From contig JAHBVG010000040.1 in assembly GCA_019637695.1 (NCBI GenBank), positions 1 through 54,976 on the forward strand: a stretch of DNA of 54,976 nt, given 5' to 3'. The position numbers were made by a program, and so were the translations under genes. This document shows, in pieces, positions 24,854-33,285 of this stretch (its first letter is position 1; each line of letters opens with the position of its first letter). Under the pieces are notes generated by a model. It saw nothing but the letters and a program-made list of their open reading frames with translations. It ran no database searches and was not told the DNA's origin. The stretch is from Caldilineaceae bacterium. Its GTDB lineage: Bacteria; Chloroflexota; Anaerolineae; Caldilineales; Caldilineaceae.

Positions 24854-27442
24854 ATGTCTCTCGCATATGTCGAGTACCCGTTGCAGGATGGGTACATTTG
24901 TCAGTGGCTGGCGGCCGGCCCCCAGGAGATAGCAGCCGAACCATCTCAATCCACAGCGGCAGATCTACGCCGCGCCCTCTTTTCACAGCATTACACCGCC
25001 GACTCCGGCATTCGAGAGACGCCTGTGGAGCGCGGACCTGTGGAGGCCGGGCGCTTTGTGATCAACGACTATTCCGGGTCATGGACGTACTACAGGTGTG
25101 CGGACGATCATCGCATTGATCACTCGGGCTACTATCCGGTCTGCCGCTTGCTGCGCTCGTGGGCTTATGTTGAGCTAGTCAGTACGACAACACAACTGGC
25201 AGACATTGTTCTATGGGCGGATGGACCGGTCGATGTGTGGGCAGGTGGAGCGCATGTGTGGCGAGATGCGGATCTGGCGGCGCGCGCCCCAATCGTTGGG
25301 AAAGCGCTCTTCAAACTCCCGCTGCAACAGGGTGTAACACCGCTGCTGATCCGCTTTGAACAGCTAGGGGTGCGCCACACCGCACATACATTGGCGCTCC
25401 GCCTCACGCATACGGGCGGCTCCGATCATCCCCCCATTCCCATGGGAGAGGAGGTACATGTACGCTTCCCAACCTTAATGCCCAATGTGGCGCGTCGCAA
25501 CGCCTTCGAGCGCTTGAGCGCTGACGCGTTTATGGATCGCGACGTCTATCATGGCGAGACGCCGATGACGCTCTGTTGGCCGGATTCGCCGCGGGCCAGT
25601 TGCTTTGCCCATGCACGGTTGCAAACGCTGGAGAACCGCATCTATGCCCTCGGCGACAGCGTCGGCAACCCAGGGGATACGCTGCAACTGAGTACCCCTT
25701 TGGCGGTTCCGGCGGGACCGTTGCAGACGACCCTCATGCCTGACGCAGACGAAGTCTATGTTCAGCACATGCGTATCTTCCGCTCGATCCCGTTCTGGTC
25801 AATGGGCAGGCAGCGCTACTGTGAAGCGCCGACCACGGATCTCGCCGGGCGCCGGGATGAGATACTACTGGCCCTGGCCCACCGTGACGATACCCTCTAT
25901 GCCCAGATTGCGCGGATGGCAAGGGGCGACTGGGCAGACGTGGACGGGAAGAGATTGCTGCCATCCATCGAACGTGTGCGCGGTCACGAGGACGGCAGCC
26001 ATCTGCTTTTGCTCTCCCTGCTGGGGATGCACCTGCGTTGGGGCGATCATCCTCGTTATCCGCATGAAGTGAGGAAAGCGCTGGAAGCCAGCATCCTGGG
26101 CTATCGCTACTGGCGCGAGGATGCGGGGAACGATGTGATGGACTTTTCGAGCCATGCCAATCCGCTCGTCTTTCATGCATGTGAAACGCTGGCAGGTCGT
26201 TTATATCCGGCTCGCATTTTTGGCGACGGACGCAGCGGTAAATGGCATCAAGAACGCGGCAGCCGCCTGGCAATCGAGTGGATGATCCGCTTCGGCGCCT
26301 ACGGGGCAGAAGATTGGAATTCACCCATCAGCATGGAACAGGCAGTAGCCGCCCTGACCCATTTGTGCGATCTGGCCGAGGCAGACCAGGTCTATGAACT
26401 AGCCTCTGTTGTATTGGACAAATTGCTCTTTGGCCTGGCCCTCCATTCCCACCGGGGGATCCAAGGAGGGGCAGCGCATAGCTTGGGCGAGGGCATGATA
26501 AAGAGCGCTCTTTTGATACCCACAGCCGGGATCGCCTATCTCCTCTGGGGGATGGGGATTGTGAACCATCATGCAGCGGGCGTGTTGAGCCTCGCCTGTT
26601 CCAGCAGCTACCAATTGCCAGCCATTTTACAGGCCATCGCCCAGGATGCTCCACCTGAGCTATGGAGCCGAGAGCAGCACGCTGTGCCGGGCGCGCAGGC
26701 CGCCAACGTGGTCACCCACAAGACGCCGGAAACCATGTTGTCATCCGTGCAGGACTATCGAGCCTGGCAGACCGGTGAGAGCGAACAGGTGTGGCGGGCA
26801 ACCTTGAGCGCCGAAGCCATCGTCTTCACCAATCATCCGGGGTCATCGAGCGAGTCGGACCATCGCCTCCCCGGCTATTGGATCGGCAACGGCTCCCTGC
26901 CACGCATCGCTCAGTGGCAGGACACTCTCGTTGCTATCTACCGGCTTCCCGCAGATGATCCGTTCGGGTTTACCCACGCCTATTTCCCCACAGCCCTGTT
27001 TGACGAGCATTCCTTGCGTAACGGCTGGGCCTTTGCTCGCTGCGGGGATGGCTATATCGCGCTGACAAGCTCACAGCAACTGTTGATGACAGGCGAGGGC
27101 CGCTATGCCCGGCGCGAATTGCGCGCCTACGGGCAGACACAGAGCTGGCTGGTGCAGATGGGGCGACGTTCCCGCGATGGAGACTTTGCCGCATTCCAGG
27201 CGAAAGTACTCTCTCAGCCATTAGCATTGAACGCAGAGTCTGTGCGCTATACAACACTCTCTGCTGACACGTTGGAATTTTCTGCCCACGGACCGTTGCT
27301 GATCAATCGTCAGTCACAATCGCTGGCAGACTTCAAACACTACGAAAACCCCTACAGCAGGACCGATCTACCAGCGCAGGTGATGGAGATCCACCTGGGT
27401 GATAGCGGCCTGCGTCTGAATTTCACGCTGGGGAATTCGTAG
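24854..27442 (+). CDS. Large protein, probable (alpha/alpha) toroid plus beta-sandwich
   Basis: 862 residues without a signal peptide. The N-terminal ~300 residues look beta-rich. The middle (about 330-600) is helical, in the manner of (alpha/alpha)6 toroid glycoside hydrolases or polysaccharide lyases (HLLLLSLLGMHLRWGDHPRYP, EDWNSPISMEQAVAAL, YLLWGMGIVNHHAAGV). The rest is beta-rich, with FTNHPG and PGYWIGNGSLPRIAQ as striking motifs. I cannot name the family. It stands just before the LacI-regulated oligosaccharide locus, so a carbohydrate-active role is a reasonable inference. AAAGGA lies 10 bases before ATG. The TAG stop lies inside the hairpin arm that follows. Confidence 0.7.
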   Translation: MSLAYVEYPLQDGYICQWLAAGPQEIAAEPSQSTAADLRRALFSQHYTADSGIRETPVERGPVEAGRFVINDYSGSWTYYRCADDHRIDHSGYYPVCRLLRSWAYVELVSTTTQLADIVLWADGPVDVWAGGAHVWRDADLAARAPIVGKALFKLPLQQGVTPLLIRFEQLGVRHTAHTLALRLTHTGGSDHPPIPMGEEVHVRFPTLMPNVARRNAFERLSADAFMDRDVYHGETPMTLCWPDSPRASCFAHARLQTLENRIYALGDSVGNPGDTLQLSTPLAVPAGPLQTTLMPDADEVYVQHMRIFRSIPFWSMGRQRYCEAPTTDLAGRRDEILLALAHRDDTLYAQIARMARGDWADVDGKRLLPSIERVRGHEDGSHLLLLSLLGMHLRWGDHPRYPHEVRKALEASILGYRYWREDAGNDVMDFSSHANPLVFHACETLAGRLYPARIFGDGRSGKWHQERGSRLAIEWMIRFGAYGAEDWNSPISMEQAVAALTHLCDLAEADQVYELASVVLDKLLFGLALHSHRGIQGGAAHSLGEGMIKSALLIPTAGIAYLLWGMGIVNHHAAGVLSLACSSSYQLPAILQAIAQDAPPELWSREQHAVPGAQAANVVTHKTPETMLSSVQDYRAWQTGESEQVWRATLSAEAIVFTNHPGSSSESDHRLPGYWIGNGSLPRIAQWQDTLVAIYRLPADDPFGFTHAYFPTALFDEHSLRNGWAFARCGDGYIALTSSQQLLMTGEGRYARRELRAYGQTQSWLVQMGRRSRDGDFAAFQAKVLSQPLALNAESVRYTTLSADTLEFSAHGPLLINRQSQSLADFKHYENPYSRTDLPAQVMEIHLGDSGLRLNFTLGNS

Positions 27443-27520
27443 GGGTTTGGGTGGACGGCAGACGAGCAACGGTTTACGCAGACGATTTTTGTGAGCCGTC
27501 CACCCAAACCCCTACCCAGA
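27436..27520. repeat. 84-bp palindromic repeat, left copy beside lacI
   Basis: Perfect 21-bp arms (27439-27459 and 27495-27515; core GGGTTTGGGTGGACGGC) with a 35-base loop. Its arm carries the stop codon of the preceding gene (27440-27442). Bases 28686-28769 are a nearly identical copy, loop included, in the same orientation. Confidence 0.85.
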
Positions 27521-27532
27521 CAATTTTCCTTC

Positions 27533-27597
27533 TTGACAGCGCGCCTGTGCAATGATAAACTTTGCAACAGCGACCGCAAACGTTCCCACAAACGTTT
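27533..27597 (+). promoter_or_regulatory. Predicted lacI promoter with tandem LacI-type operators
   Basis: TTGACA at 27533-27538, a 17-bp spacer, and TAAACT at 27556-27561. Downstream, a 12-bp direct repeat CAAACGTTCCCA/CAAACGTTTCCA contains CG-centred half-palindromes (27578-27584 and 27590-27597, the latter a perfect AAACGTTT). CG-centred palindromes are the usual LacI/GalR operators, so autoregulation is likely. Confidence 0.55.
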
Positions 27598-27632
27598 CCA
27601 CCCTCACGCTGACTCTCACAAAGAGAGATGTC

Positions 27633-28655
27633 ATGTCTGTCACCCTACGTGATGTTGCTAGATTATCGGGTGTCTCGGTAAGTACCACCTCTCGTGCGCT
27701 CAATGACCGCCTGGACGTGAGCGAGGCAGTGCGCGCGCGTGTTCTAAAAGCGGCTCAAGAACTCAATTACACGGTGAACCATCAGGCGCGTGTCCTCAAA
27801 GGCGCCGCCAGCAAGACGCTAGGGCTGATTCTCTACAACACCGAATCCTTGACCTTCAACGCTGTGATGACGCGAGGCATCTACGATCTAGCCACGCCAA
27901 ATGGATATAGTGTGATCGTCTGCAATTCCAATGCCGGCGCGGAGATGGAACTCCAGGCCCATCAGATGCTGCGCCAAAACAGGGTAGATGGGATGTTGAT
28001 CAACTCCGTAGAGAGCGGCCCGGCATCCTTAGAATATCTGTTGGACAATCAAATTCCCTTTGTTCTGCTCAACCGGCGCGTGCCGGGCATTGAATGTGAT
28101 TACGTAGTGGTTGACTATCAGCAGGGCGAGTATTTGGCGGCGCGTCATCTTCTCGAATTGGGACACCGGCGCATCCTCTGTCAATTGGGGATACCCAGCC
28201 ATCCGCCTACGATTGCGCGTTTGGCGGGTTACCGCAGGGCGCTAGAAGAGTTTGGGGTTGAGTTCGCACAAGAATTGGTCGTTCATGCCTCCAACGCTGC
28301 GAACAGCTATCATCCTGTCCTTAATGCCATGCGCCAGATTCAGCCGCGCCCTACCGCGATCCTGGCCTACAACGATGAAACGACGATTCCCGTCCTCAAG
28401 GCCTTGAGCGATCTGGGTTTGCATATCCCCAAAGATGTCTCGGTGGTTGGGCAAAATGATCTTTCGTTTGCCCCCTTTCTCATTCCGCCGCTGACATCCG
28501 TTGCCCAGTCGATCCATGAAATGGGCAGGCTTGGGATGGAAATTCTGCTGCAGAAGATAACGCACCAACATCCAGAATCGTGGGGATGGCAACAGATAGT
28601 GCTTGCACCTACGCTCAATATTCGACAGTCAACAGCCCCACCGCATTCTGTTTGA
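27633..28655 (+). CDS. LacI/GalR family transcriptional regulator
   Basis: 340 residues. The N-terminal helix-turn-helix and hinge read TLRDVARLSGVSVSTTSRALNDRLDVSEAVR, then a periplasmic-binding-protein-like effector domain. LELGHRRILCQLG and PTAILAYNDETTIPVLKAL are the family's conserved segments. The frame is open from 27552, but the HTH begins right after ATG 27633, which has AAGAGAGA upstream. The following genes (binding lipoprotein, two hydrolases, transporter) are the probable targets, with a sugar as inducer. The gene is bracketed by two near-identical palindromic repeats. Confidence 0.93.
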   Translation: MSVTLRDVARLSGVSVSTTSRALNDRLDVSEAVRARVLKAAQELNYTVNHQARVLKGAASKTLGLILYNTESLTFNAVMTRGIYDLATPNGYSVIVCNSNAGAEMELQAHQMLRQNRVDGMLINSVESGPASLEYLLDNQIPFVLLNRRVPGIECDYVVVDYQQGEYLAARHLLELGHRRILCQLGIPSHPPTIARLAGYRRALEEFGVEFAQELVVHASNAANSYHPVLNAMRQIQPRPTAILAYNDETTIPVLKALSDLGLHIPKDVSVVGQNDLSFAPFLIPPLTSVAQSIHEMGRLGMEILLQKITHQHPESWGWQQIVLAPTLNIRQSTAPPHSV

Positions 28656-28685
28656 TTTTGGAAACTGGGTATTGTCTCTCCTGGA

Positions 28686-28769
28686 TTCGTAAGGGTTTGG
28701 GTGGACGGCAGACGAGCAATGGCGTACACAGACGATTTTGTGAGCCGTCCACCCAAACCCCTACTCAGA
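28686..28769. repeat. 84-bp palindromic repeat, right copy beside lacI
   Basis: Arms 28689-28709 and 28744-28764 pair with one mismatch. The sequence, including the loop start AGACGAGCAA, is almost the same as 27436-27520. It lies between lacI and the binding-protein gene, so it could also modulate read-through. Confidence 0.85.
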
Positions 28770-28880
28770 TTCATTTTGAACACACCCATTAGATTCTCTG
28801 CACAACTGATTCGATCTGGCTTTACGTTCAGCGTCAACCGAAAATCAAAACTGAAGTTCCAATCCCCAAGGAGGAAAGTC

Positions 28881-30860
28881 ATGCGCGGTCGTCCTATTTC
28901 GAGACGTACATTTCTGCAATTAGGCGCGGCGGCCAGCACCGCAGCCCTATTGGCAGCCTGTGGGCAAGCAGCGCCTGCGCCCGATGCGCCGGCGGCCCCT
29001 GGCGCAGCCCCAGCGGCGGCGCCAGCTCAACCAGTTGTCACAGGAAGCGGCGGTTATCAGGAGGCGCCCATGCTCTCCGAACGGGTACGCGCCGGTTCTC
29101 TCCCCCCAGTGGATCAGCGTTTGCCCAAGAATCCGATAGTGGTCTCGCCGTTGGAAAGCGTCGGCACTTATGGCGGCACATGGCGCACAGGGAGCATCGA
29201 GCGCAATGGTAACGATCTGCATCGCAATATTGGCTACGAGCAACTCATGCGTTATTCGCCCAACTACGATGCAGTCATCCCCAATATTGCCGAATCGGTC
29301 GAAGCCAGCGAGGACGGCACCGAGTATATCTTCCACCTGCGCGAGGACCTTAAATGGTCAGACGGTTCACCCTTCACCGCCGATGATGTCGTCTTCTGGT
29401 ATGAAGATGTGCTGATGAACCAGGAGGTCACACCGACGCCGCCCTCGATCCGCTTTACGGTATCCAAAGTTGACGACTACACAGTGAATTGGACATTTGA
29501 ACGGCCCAATGGCTTGTTCCTCAAGGATGTGGCGCGCGTCAACAATGAGCGAGCCTGCGGCCATCCTAAGGCGTATCTCACCCGCTTCCATGCGCGCTAC
29601 AACACTGAAGATCTGGATGATCTTGTCGCCGAGAACGAACAGAATACCTGGGTCGATCTCTTTAACTTCATGCGCGAGCCGCACAACAACCCGGATATCC
29701 CCACAATGTGGCCGTGGAAGTTGCAGGCTGGCTTCGGCACCGGGCTAACCAGTGTCTCCGCCGAGCGCAACCCCTACTATTTCAAGGTGGATACAGCCAA
29801 CAACCAGTTGCCCTACATCGACCGCTATGTCTTGGAACTGGCGACCGACAACGAGGTTCTGGTACTCAAGGCGCTCAACGGCGAATTGGATTGGCAGGAA
29901 CAGTGGATCAACGCGCCGCGCAACAAATCGGTCTTCTACGACAACCAGGATCGCGGCTATCACCTCTTCGACTTGACGCCCACCACCGTCAATTCGATGA
30001 ACATCCTCTTGAATCAAAACTGCTCTGACCCGGTGATCCGTGAGATCGCACAGAACACCGACTTCCGCATTGGTCTCTCCTACGCCATCAATCGCCAGGA
30101 GTTGATCGATGTGGTCTATCTTTCTCAGGGAATCCCTGCCCAGACGGCGCCGCGGCCTGAATCCAAGTATTACCATGAGCGCCTGGCGACCCAATACCTG
30201 GACTATGATCCGGCCAAGGCCAATGAGTATTTAGACAAGGCCTATCCGCAAAAGGACAGCGAAGGCTTCCGCCTTGGGCCGGACGGCAACCGTATCTCCT
30301 TGATTTTCGAGATCGATTCCGGGCGCACCACTTATATCGACAACCTGGAACTGATCAAGAAGACCTGGGCCGCAGTGGGCGTCGAGATGAACGTGCGCAC
30401 GATGGATCGCGCGCTGTGGGAAGAACGCGTACGCGGCTCTTCGTTCGACTATCACGCAAGCTGCCATATCTTCGGCGGCGGGGCTGGTGATGCGGTGATC
30501 CTTGACCCACGCTATTGGTTCCCGCAGAACACCGGTAACTCGTTCTGGGCCAAAGCCTGGGCGCACTGGTATGTCAACCCGGATGGCCCACTGGCCGAGG
30601 AGCCGCCCGCCCAAGTCCAGCGGCAGATGGAACTCTACAAAGAGATCCGCGCCACATCAGACGATGCGCGCCAGCAGGAATTGCTGCGCGAGATCCTTGA
30701 CATTCAGGCCGATCTCTTCCCCAGCATTGGCGTCGCCTATGATGGCAACTTCTATGGCATCTGCGTCGATAGGCTGAAGAATACACCTGCGGTTATCCCC
30801 AGTTCTTGGGATTACCCGACGCCAGCGCCGTCAAACCCCAACACATTCTACTTTGCATAG
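28881..30860 (+). CDS. ABC transporter substrate-binding lipoprotein, family 5
   Basis: 659 residues. A Tat motif with RR at 8-9 (SRRTFLQLG) and a lipobox with C27 (LLAAC) show an exported lipoprotein. An Ala/Pro linker leads to an SBP_bac_5 (peptide/nickel/oligosaccharide type) domain: EYIFHLREDLKWSDGSPFTADDVVFWYEDV is the classic segment near 150-180. ATG 28881 has AAGGAGG upstream; the longer frame to 28701 runs through a repeat. In this context (LacI, GH42) the ligand is more likely an oligosaccharide than a peptide. A paralogue lies at 48924. Confidence 0.92.
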   Translation: MRGRPISRRTFLQLGAAASTAALLAACGQAAPAPDAPAAPGAAPAAAPAQPVVTGSGGYQEAPMLSERVRAGSLPPVDQRLPKNPIVVSPLESVGTYGGTWRTGSIERNGNDLHRNIGYEQLMRYSPNYDAVIPNIAESVEASEDGTEYIFHLREDLKWSDGSPFTADDVVFWYEDVLMNQEVTPTPPSIRFTVSKVDDYTVNWTFERPNGLFLKDVARVNNERACGHPKAYLTRFHARYNTEDLDDLVAENEQNTWVDLFNFMREPHNNPDIPTMWPWKLQAGFGTGLTSVSAERNPYYFKVDTANNQLPYIDRYVLELATDNEVLVLKALNGELDWQEQWINAPRNKSVFYDNQDRGYHLFDLTPTTVNSMNILLNQNCSDPVIREIAQNTDFRIGLSYAINRQELIDVVYLSQGIPAQTAPRPESKYYHERLATQYLDYDPAKANEYLDKAYPQKDSEGFRLGPDGNRISLIFEIDSGRTTYIDNLELIKKTWAAVGVEMNVRTMDRALWEERVRGSSFDYHASCHIFGGGAGDAVILDPRYWFPQNTGNSFWAKAWAHWYVNPDGPLAEEPPAQVQRQMELYKEIRATSDDARQQELLREILDIQADLFPSIGVAYDGNFYGICVDRLKNTPAVIPSSWDYPTPAPSNPNTFYFA

Positions 30861-30873
30861 TCTGTGATAGCAG

Positions 30874-30949
30874 ATGAGTAATGAGTAATGAGTAATGAGT
30901 AACCCAGAAGGGTTCTCGACCAGTTACTCATTACTCATTACTCATTACC
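30874..30949. repeat. Heptad-repeat hairpin (ATGAGTA family)
   Basis: Four ATGAGTA units form the left arm (30874-30903). The complementary ACTCATT units form the right arm (30923-30949), with a 19-base loop. It lies between the binding-protein and GH42 genes. Confidence 0.85.
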
Positions 30950-31019
30950 AAACCAAGAGGCCAACAGCGTCACCGTTTCTCGCGCTGCGCCGCCTCCCAC
31001 GCACCACAATTGAGGGATC

Positions 31020-33137
31020 ATGCCTAATCGTAACTTGCCCGCATTCCCCTATGGGGCTGTTTATTTTCGCAAATCGAACCCGCCGCGCCCCGACTGGGAA
31101 CGCGATTACCAGACTGCGGCGGAAGACGGCATGAATGGCTTTCGCCACTGGTTCATGTGGTCGGCCATTGAAATCGCGCCCGGCGAGTATGACTGGGAAG
31201 AGTACGACAAACAGTTAGACCTGGCCGCGGCCAACGGCATGCGCACCATCATCGCCGAAATGATCACCGCGGCCCCAGAGTGGGCCTATCGAAAGTACGC
31301 CCATGCGCGCCTGGAAACGCGCGACGGCCATCCCATCACCTCGCAGATGAGCGGCAGCGCGGCCGTGGGTGGTTTCCCCGGTCTCTGCCTGGACAACGAC
31401 GATTACAAGGTGTACGCAGAAGGTTTTTTGCGCGCGCTGGCTACCCATTACAAGGATCATCCTGGGCTGGGCGGCTATGATATTTGGAACGAATGCAATA
31501 TCTCACACAACGTCTGTTACTGCCCTGGCACACAAGAGAAATTCCGCCAGTGGTTGAAGGCCAAATACGGCGATCTGCGCACGTTGGGCAAGGCATGGCA
31601 TCGCTACAGCTTTGCCGAATGGGAAGATGTCTCCGCGCCGCGCACCCCTGGCCCCTACCCCGACACGTTGGATTGGCTGCAATTCCGCATTGACAACGCC
31701 CATGCGTTGATGCGCTGGCGCGCCGAGATCATCCGCAGCGTCGACGCCGATTGCGCCATCACCGCACACGGCCTGGCTACGAGCCTTGTTAACATGCCTC
31801 AAGGCGCCATTGACGATTGGAAGGCTGCCGCCGAGGTGGAGAGCTATGGCGTCACCTGGGGCTCGTCTCGGCACGGTGACGAGCCGTGGAAGCAGATGCA
31901 GGCCTTCGATCTGATCCGCGCCGCCAGCCGCGGCAAACCCTTCTGGCACACCGAAACCTACGCCGGTCCGCTGTGGATGGCGCCGCAGGTGCAAGGGAAA
32001 CCTCGCGACGAAGGACGCATCGCCTCGCCTGAAGACATCCGCTACTGGGACATGGTCAGCTTTATGGCGGGCGCGACGGGCATGTTCTATCTGCGCTGGC
32101 GTCCCCTGTTGGATGGTCCACTTTTCGGCGCATTCGGCGGCTATGGCATGGATGGCTCGCGCACGCCCCGCTCCGAGATGGTGAGCAAGGTAGGCAAGTG
32201 GGCTACCGCTCCCGAACAGGCCCGCCAGTGGACGTCTCGTCCTGTGCGCGGCGAGGTAGGAATCGTGGTTGTACCGGAGACCGAGATCTTTACCTTCGCG
32301 CAGCAGGGCGCGACCACCACCTATACCCATTCCACCCAGGGCGCGTATCGCGCCTTTTGGGAAAACAACATCCAGGCCGATTGGGTGCATATCGACGACA
32401 TTGACAGCTACCAGTTACTCTACTTGCCCGTACCGGTGATGTTGAGCGAGGAGACTGTCAACCGGCTGCGCGCCTGGGTAGAAAAGGGTGGAACGCTGAT
32501 CTCCGAGGGATGCCCCGCCTATTTTGGAGATCGCGGCCACGTGGGCACCGTGCAGCCTAATCTAGGGTTGGATGAGGTCTTTGGCGCACGCGAAAGCTAT
32601 GTGGAATTCACGCCCGACATTCTCACCGACCTGCGGTTGACAGTGCAGGGCTTCCCATTGTGGGGCGGCACTTTCTTGCAGGCTTATGAACCGACAACGG
32701 GCAAAGCCGTAGGCTGGTACGAGGACGGTAAAGTGGCTGCGGTGGAAAACCGTTACGGGCAAGGACGCACACTGCTCATTGGCACGATGTTGGGCGCAGG
32801 CCATGTGGCCCACCCGGGCAGCACAAGCGTGCCCGCGCTGGCGACGCCTTTCTTCGCCTCGCTGCTTGCCTTTGGCGGACAGGCTCAGCACGTTACCTGT
32901 AGCGACCGCCGCGTCAAGGCGCGCATCCACGCTGGCGATGGCGGCCTCTACCTCTGGGTCGCCAACCCGACGCGCCAACCGGTGACGGTGACGCTGCGTG
33001 TGAACGAAAGGTGGGGATCGTTCACCGAAGCCTGTACCCGCTGGGGCGCGCCCGCGCAGATCGTCGATGGCAGCGTGGAACTCACCGCGCCCGCCCGTGA
33101 TGTGACTGTGTTGCAATTGCAAACGACCGGGCCATGA
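31020..33137 (+). CDS. GH42 beta-galactosidase
   Basis: 705 residues, the normal length for GH42, without a signal peptide, so cytoplasmic. The TIM barrel carries acid/base E158 in YDIWNECN and nucleophile E312 in FWHTETYAG. A trimerisation (Rossmann-like) domain follows at about 411-530 (GEVGIVVVPETEIFTF), then a C-terminal beta domain. GH42 enzymes hydrolyse terminal beta-galactosides, often from plant or host oligosaccharides. It should act on sugars imported by the transporter encoded downstream. The TGA stop lies at the centre of a palindrome. Confidence 0.92.
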   Translation: MPNRNLPAFPYGAVYFRKSNPPRPDWERDYQTAAEDGMNGFRHWFMWSAIEIAPGEYDWEEYDKQLDLAAANGMRTIIAEMITAAPEWAYRKYAHARLETRDGHPITSQMSGSAAVGGFPGLCLDNDDYKVYAEGFLRALATHYKDHPGLGGYDIWNECNISHNVCYCPGTQEKFRQWLKAKYGDLRTLGKAWHRYSFAEWEDVSAPRTPGPYPDTLDWLQFRIDNAHALMRWRAEIIRSVDADCAITAHGLATSLVNMPQGAIDDWKAAAEVESYGVTWGSSRHGDEPWKQMQAFDLIRAASRGKPFWHTETYAGPLWMAPQVQGKPRDEGRIASPEDIRYWDMVSFMAGATGMFYLRWRPLLDGPLFGAFGGYGMDGSRTPRSEMVSKVGKWATAPEQARQWTSRPVRGEVGIVVVPETEIFTFAQQGATTTYTHSTQGAYRAFWENNIQADWVHIDDIDSYQLLYLPVPVMLSEETVNRLRAWVEKGGTLISEGCPAYFGDRGHVGTVQPNLGLDEVFGARESYVEFTPDILTDLRLTVQGFPLWGGTFLQAYEPTTGKAVGWYEDGKVAAVENRYGQGRTLLIGTMLGAGHVAHPGSTSVPALATPFFASLLAFGGQAQHVTCSDRRVKARIHAGDGGLYLWVANPTRQPVTVTLRVNERWGSFTEACTRWGAPAQIVDGSVELTAPARDVTVLQLQTTGP

Positions 33138-33268
33138 ATGGCCCGGCGAGCAAGACGCCCCCTCAAGGGGACTTACATGATGATCAGCGGGCTAAAGCCC
33201 GCGCCTCTCTAGCCGGGGCATTCATGCCCTGGCTGCCTAGCTAGCGACCAGGGCATGAATGCCCCGGC
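33126..33268. repeat. Cluster of palindromes between the two hydrolase genes
   Basis: Three stems. Arms 33127-33135/33138-33146 surround the GH42 stop codon. A GGGCTAAAGCCC-type stem lies near 33189-33202. A 21-bp perfect stem has arms 33212-33232 and 33248-33268 (GGGGCATTCATGCCC core). The first and last share CATGAATG(G/C)CCCGGC, so they are one family. No T-run follows. Confidence 0.8.
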
Positions 33269-33285
33269 CACAAAGGAGTTCTTCA

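Noticed and set aside
27436..28769. Integron cassette with attC sites around lacI
   Set aside because: The arms are perfect long palindromes without the attC R/L box layout, and no integrase is present; kept as a repeat-flanked gene instead.
28701..28880. N-terminal extension of the first binding protein
   Set aside because: It runs through the lacI-side hairpin; the Tat signal begins at ATG 28881 after AAGGAGG.
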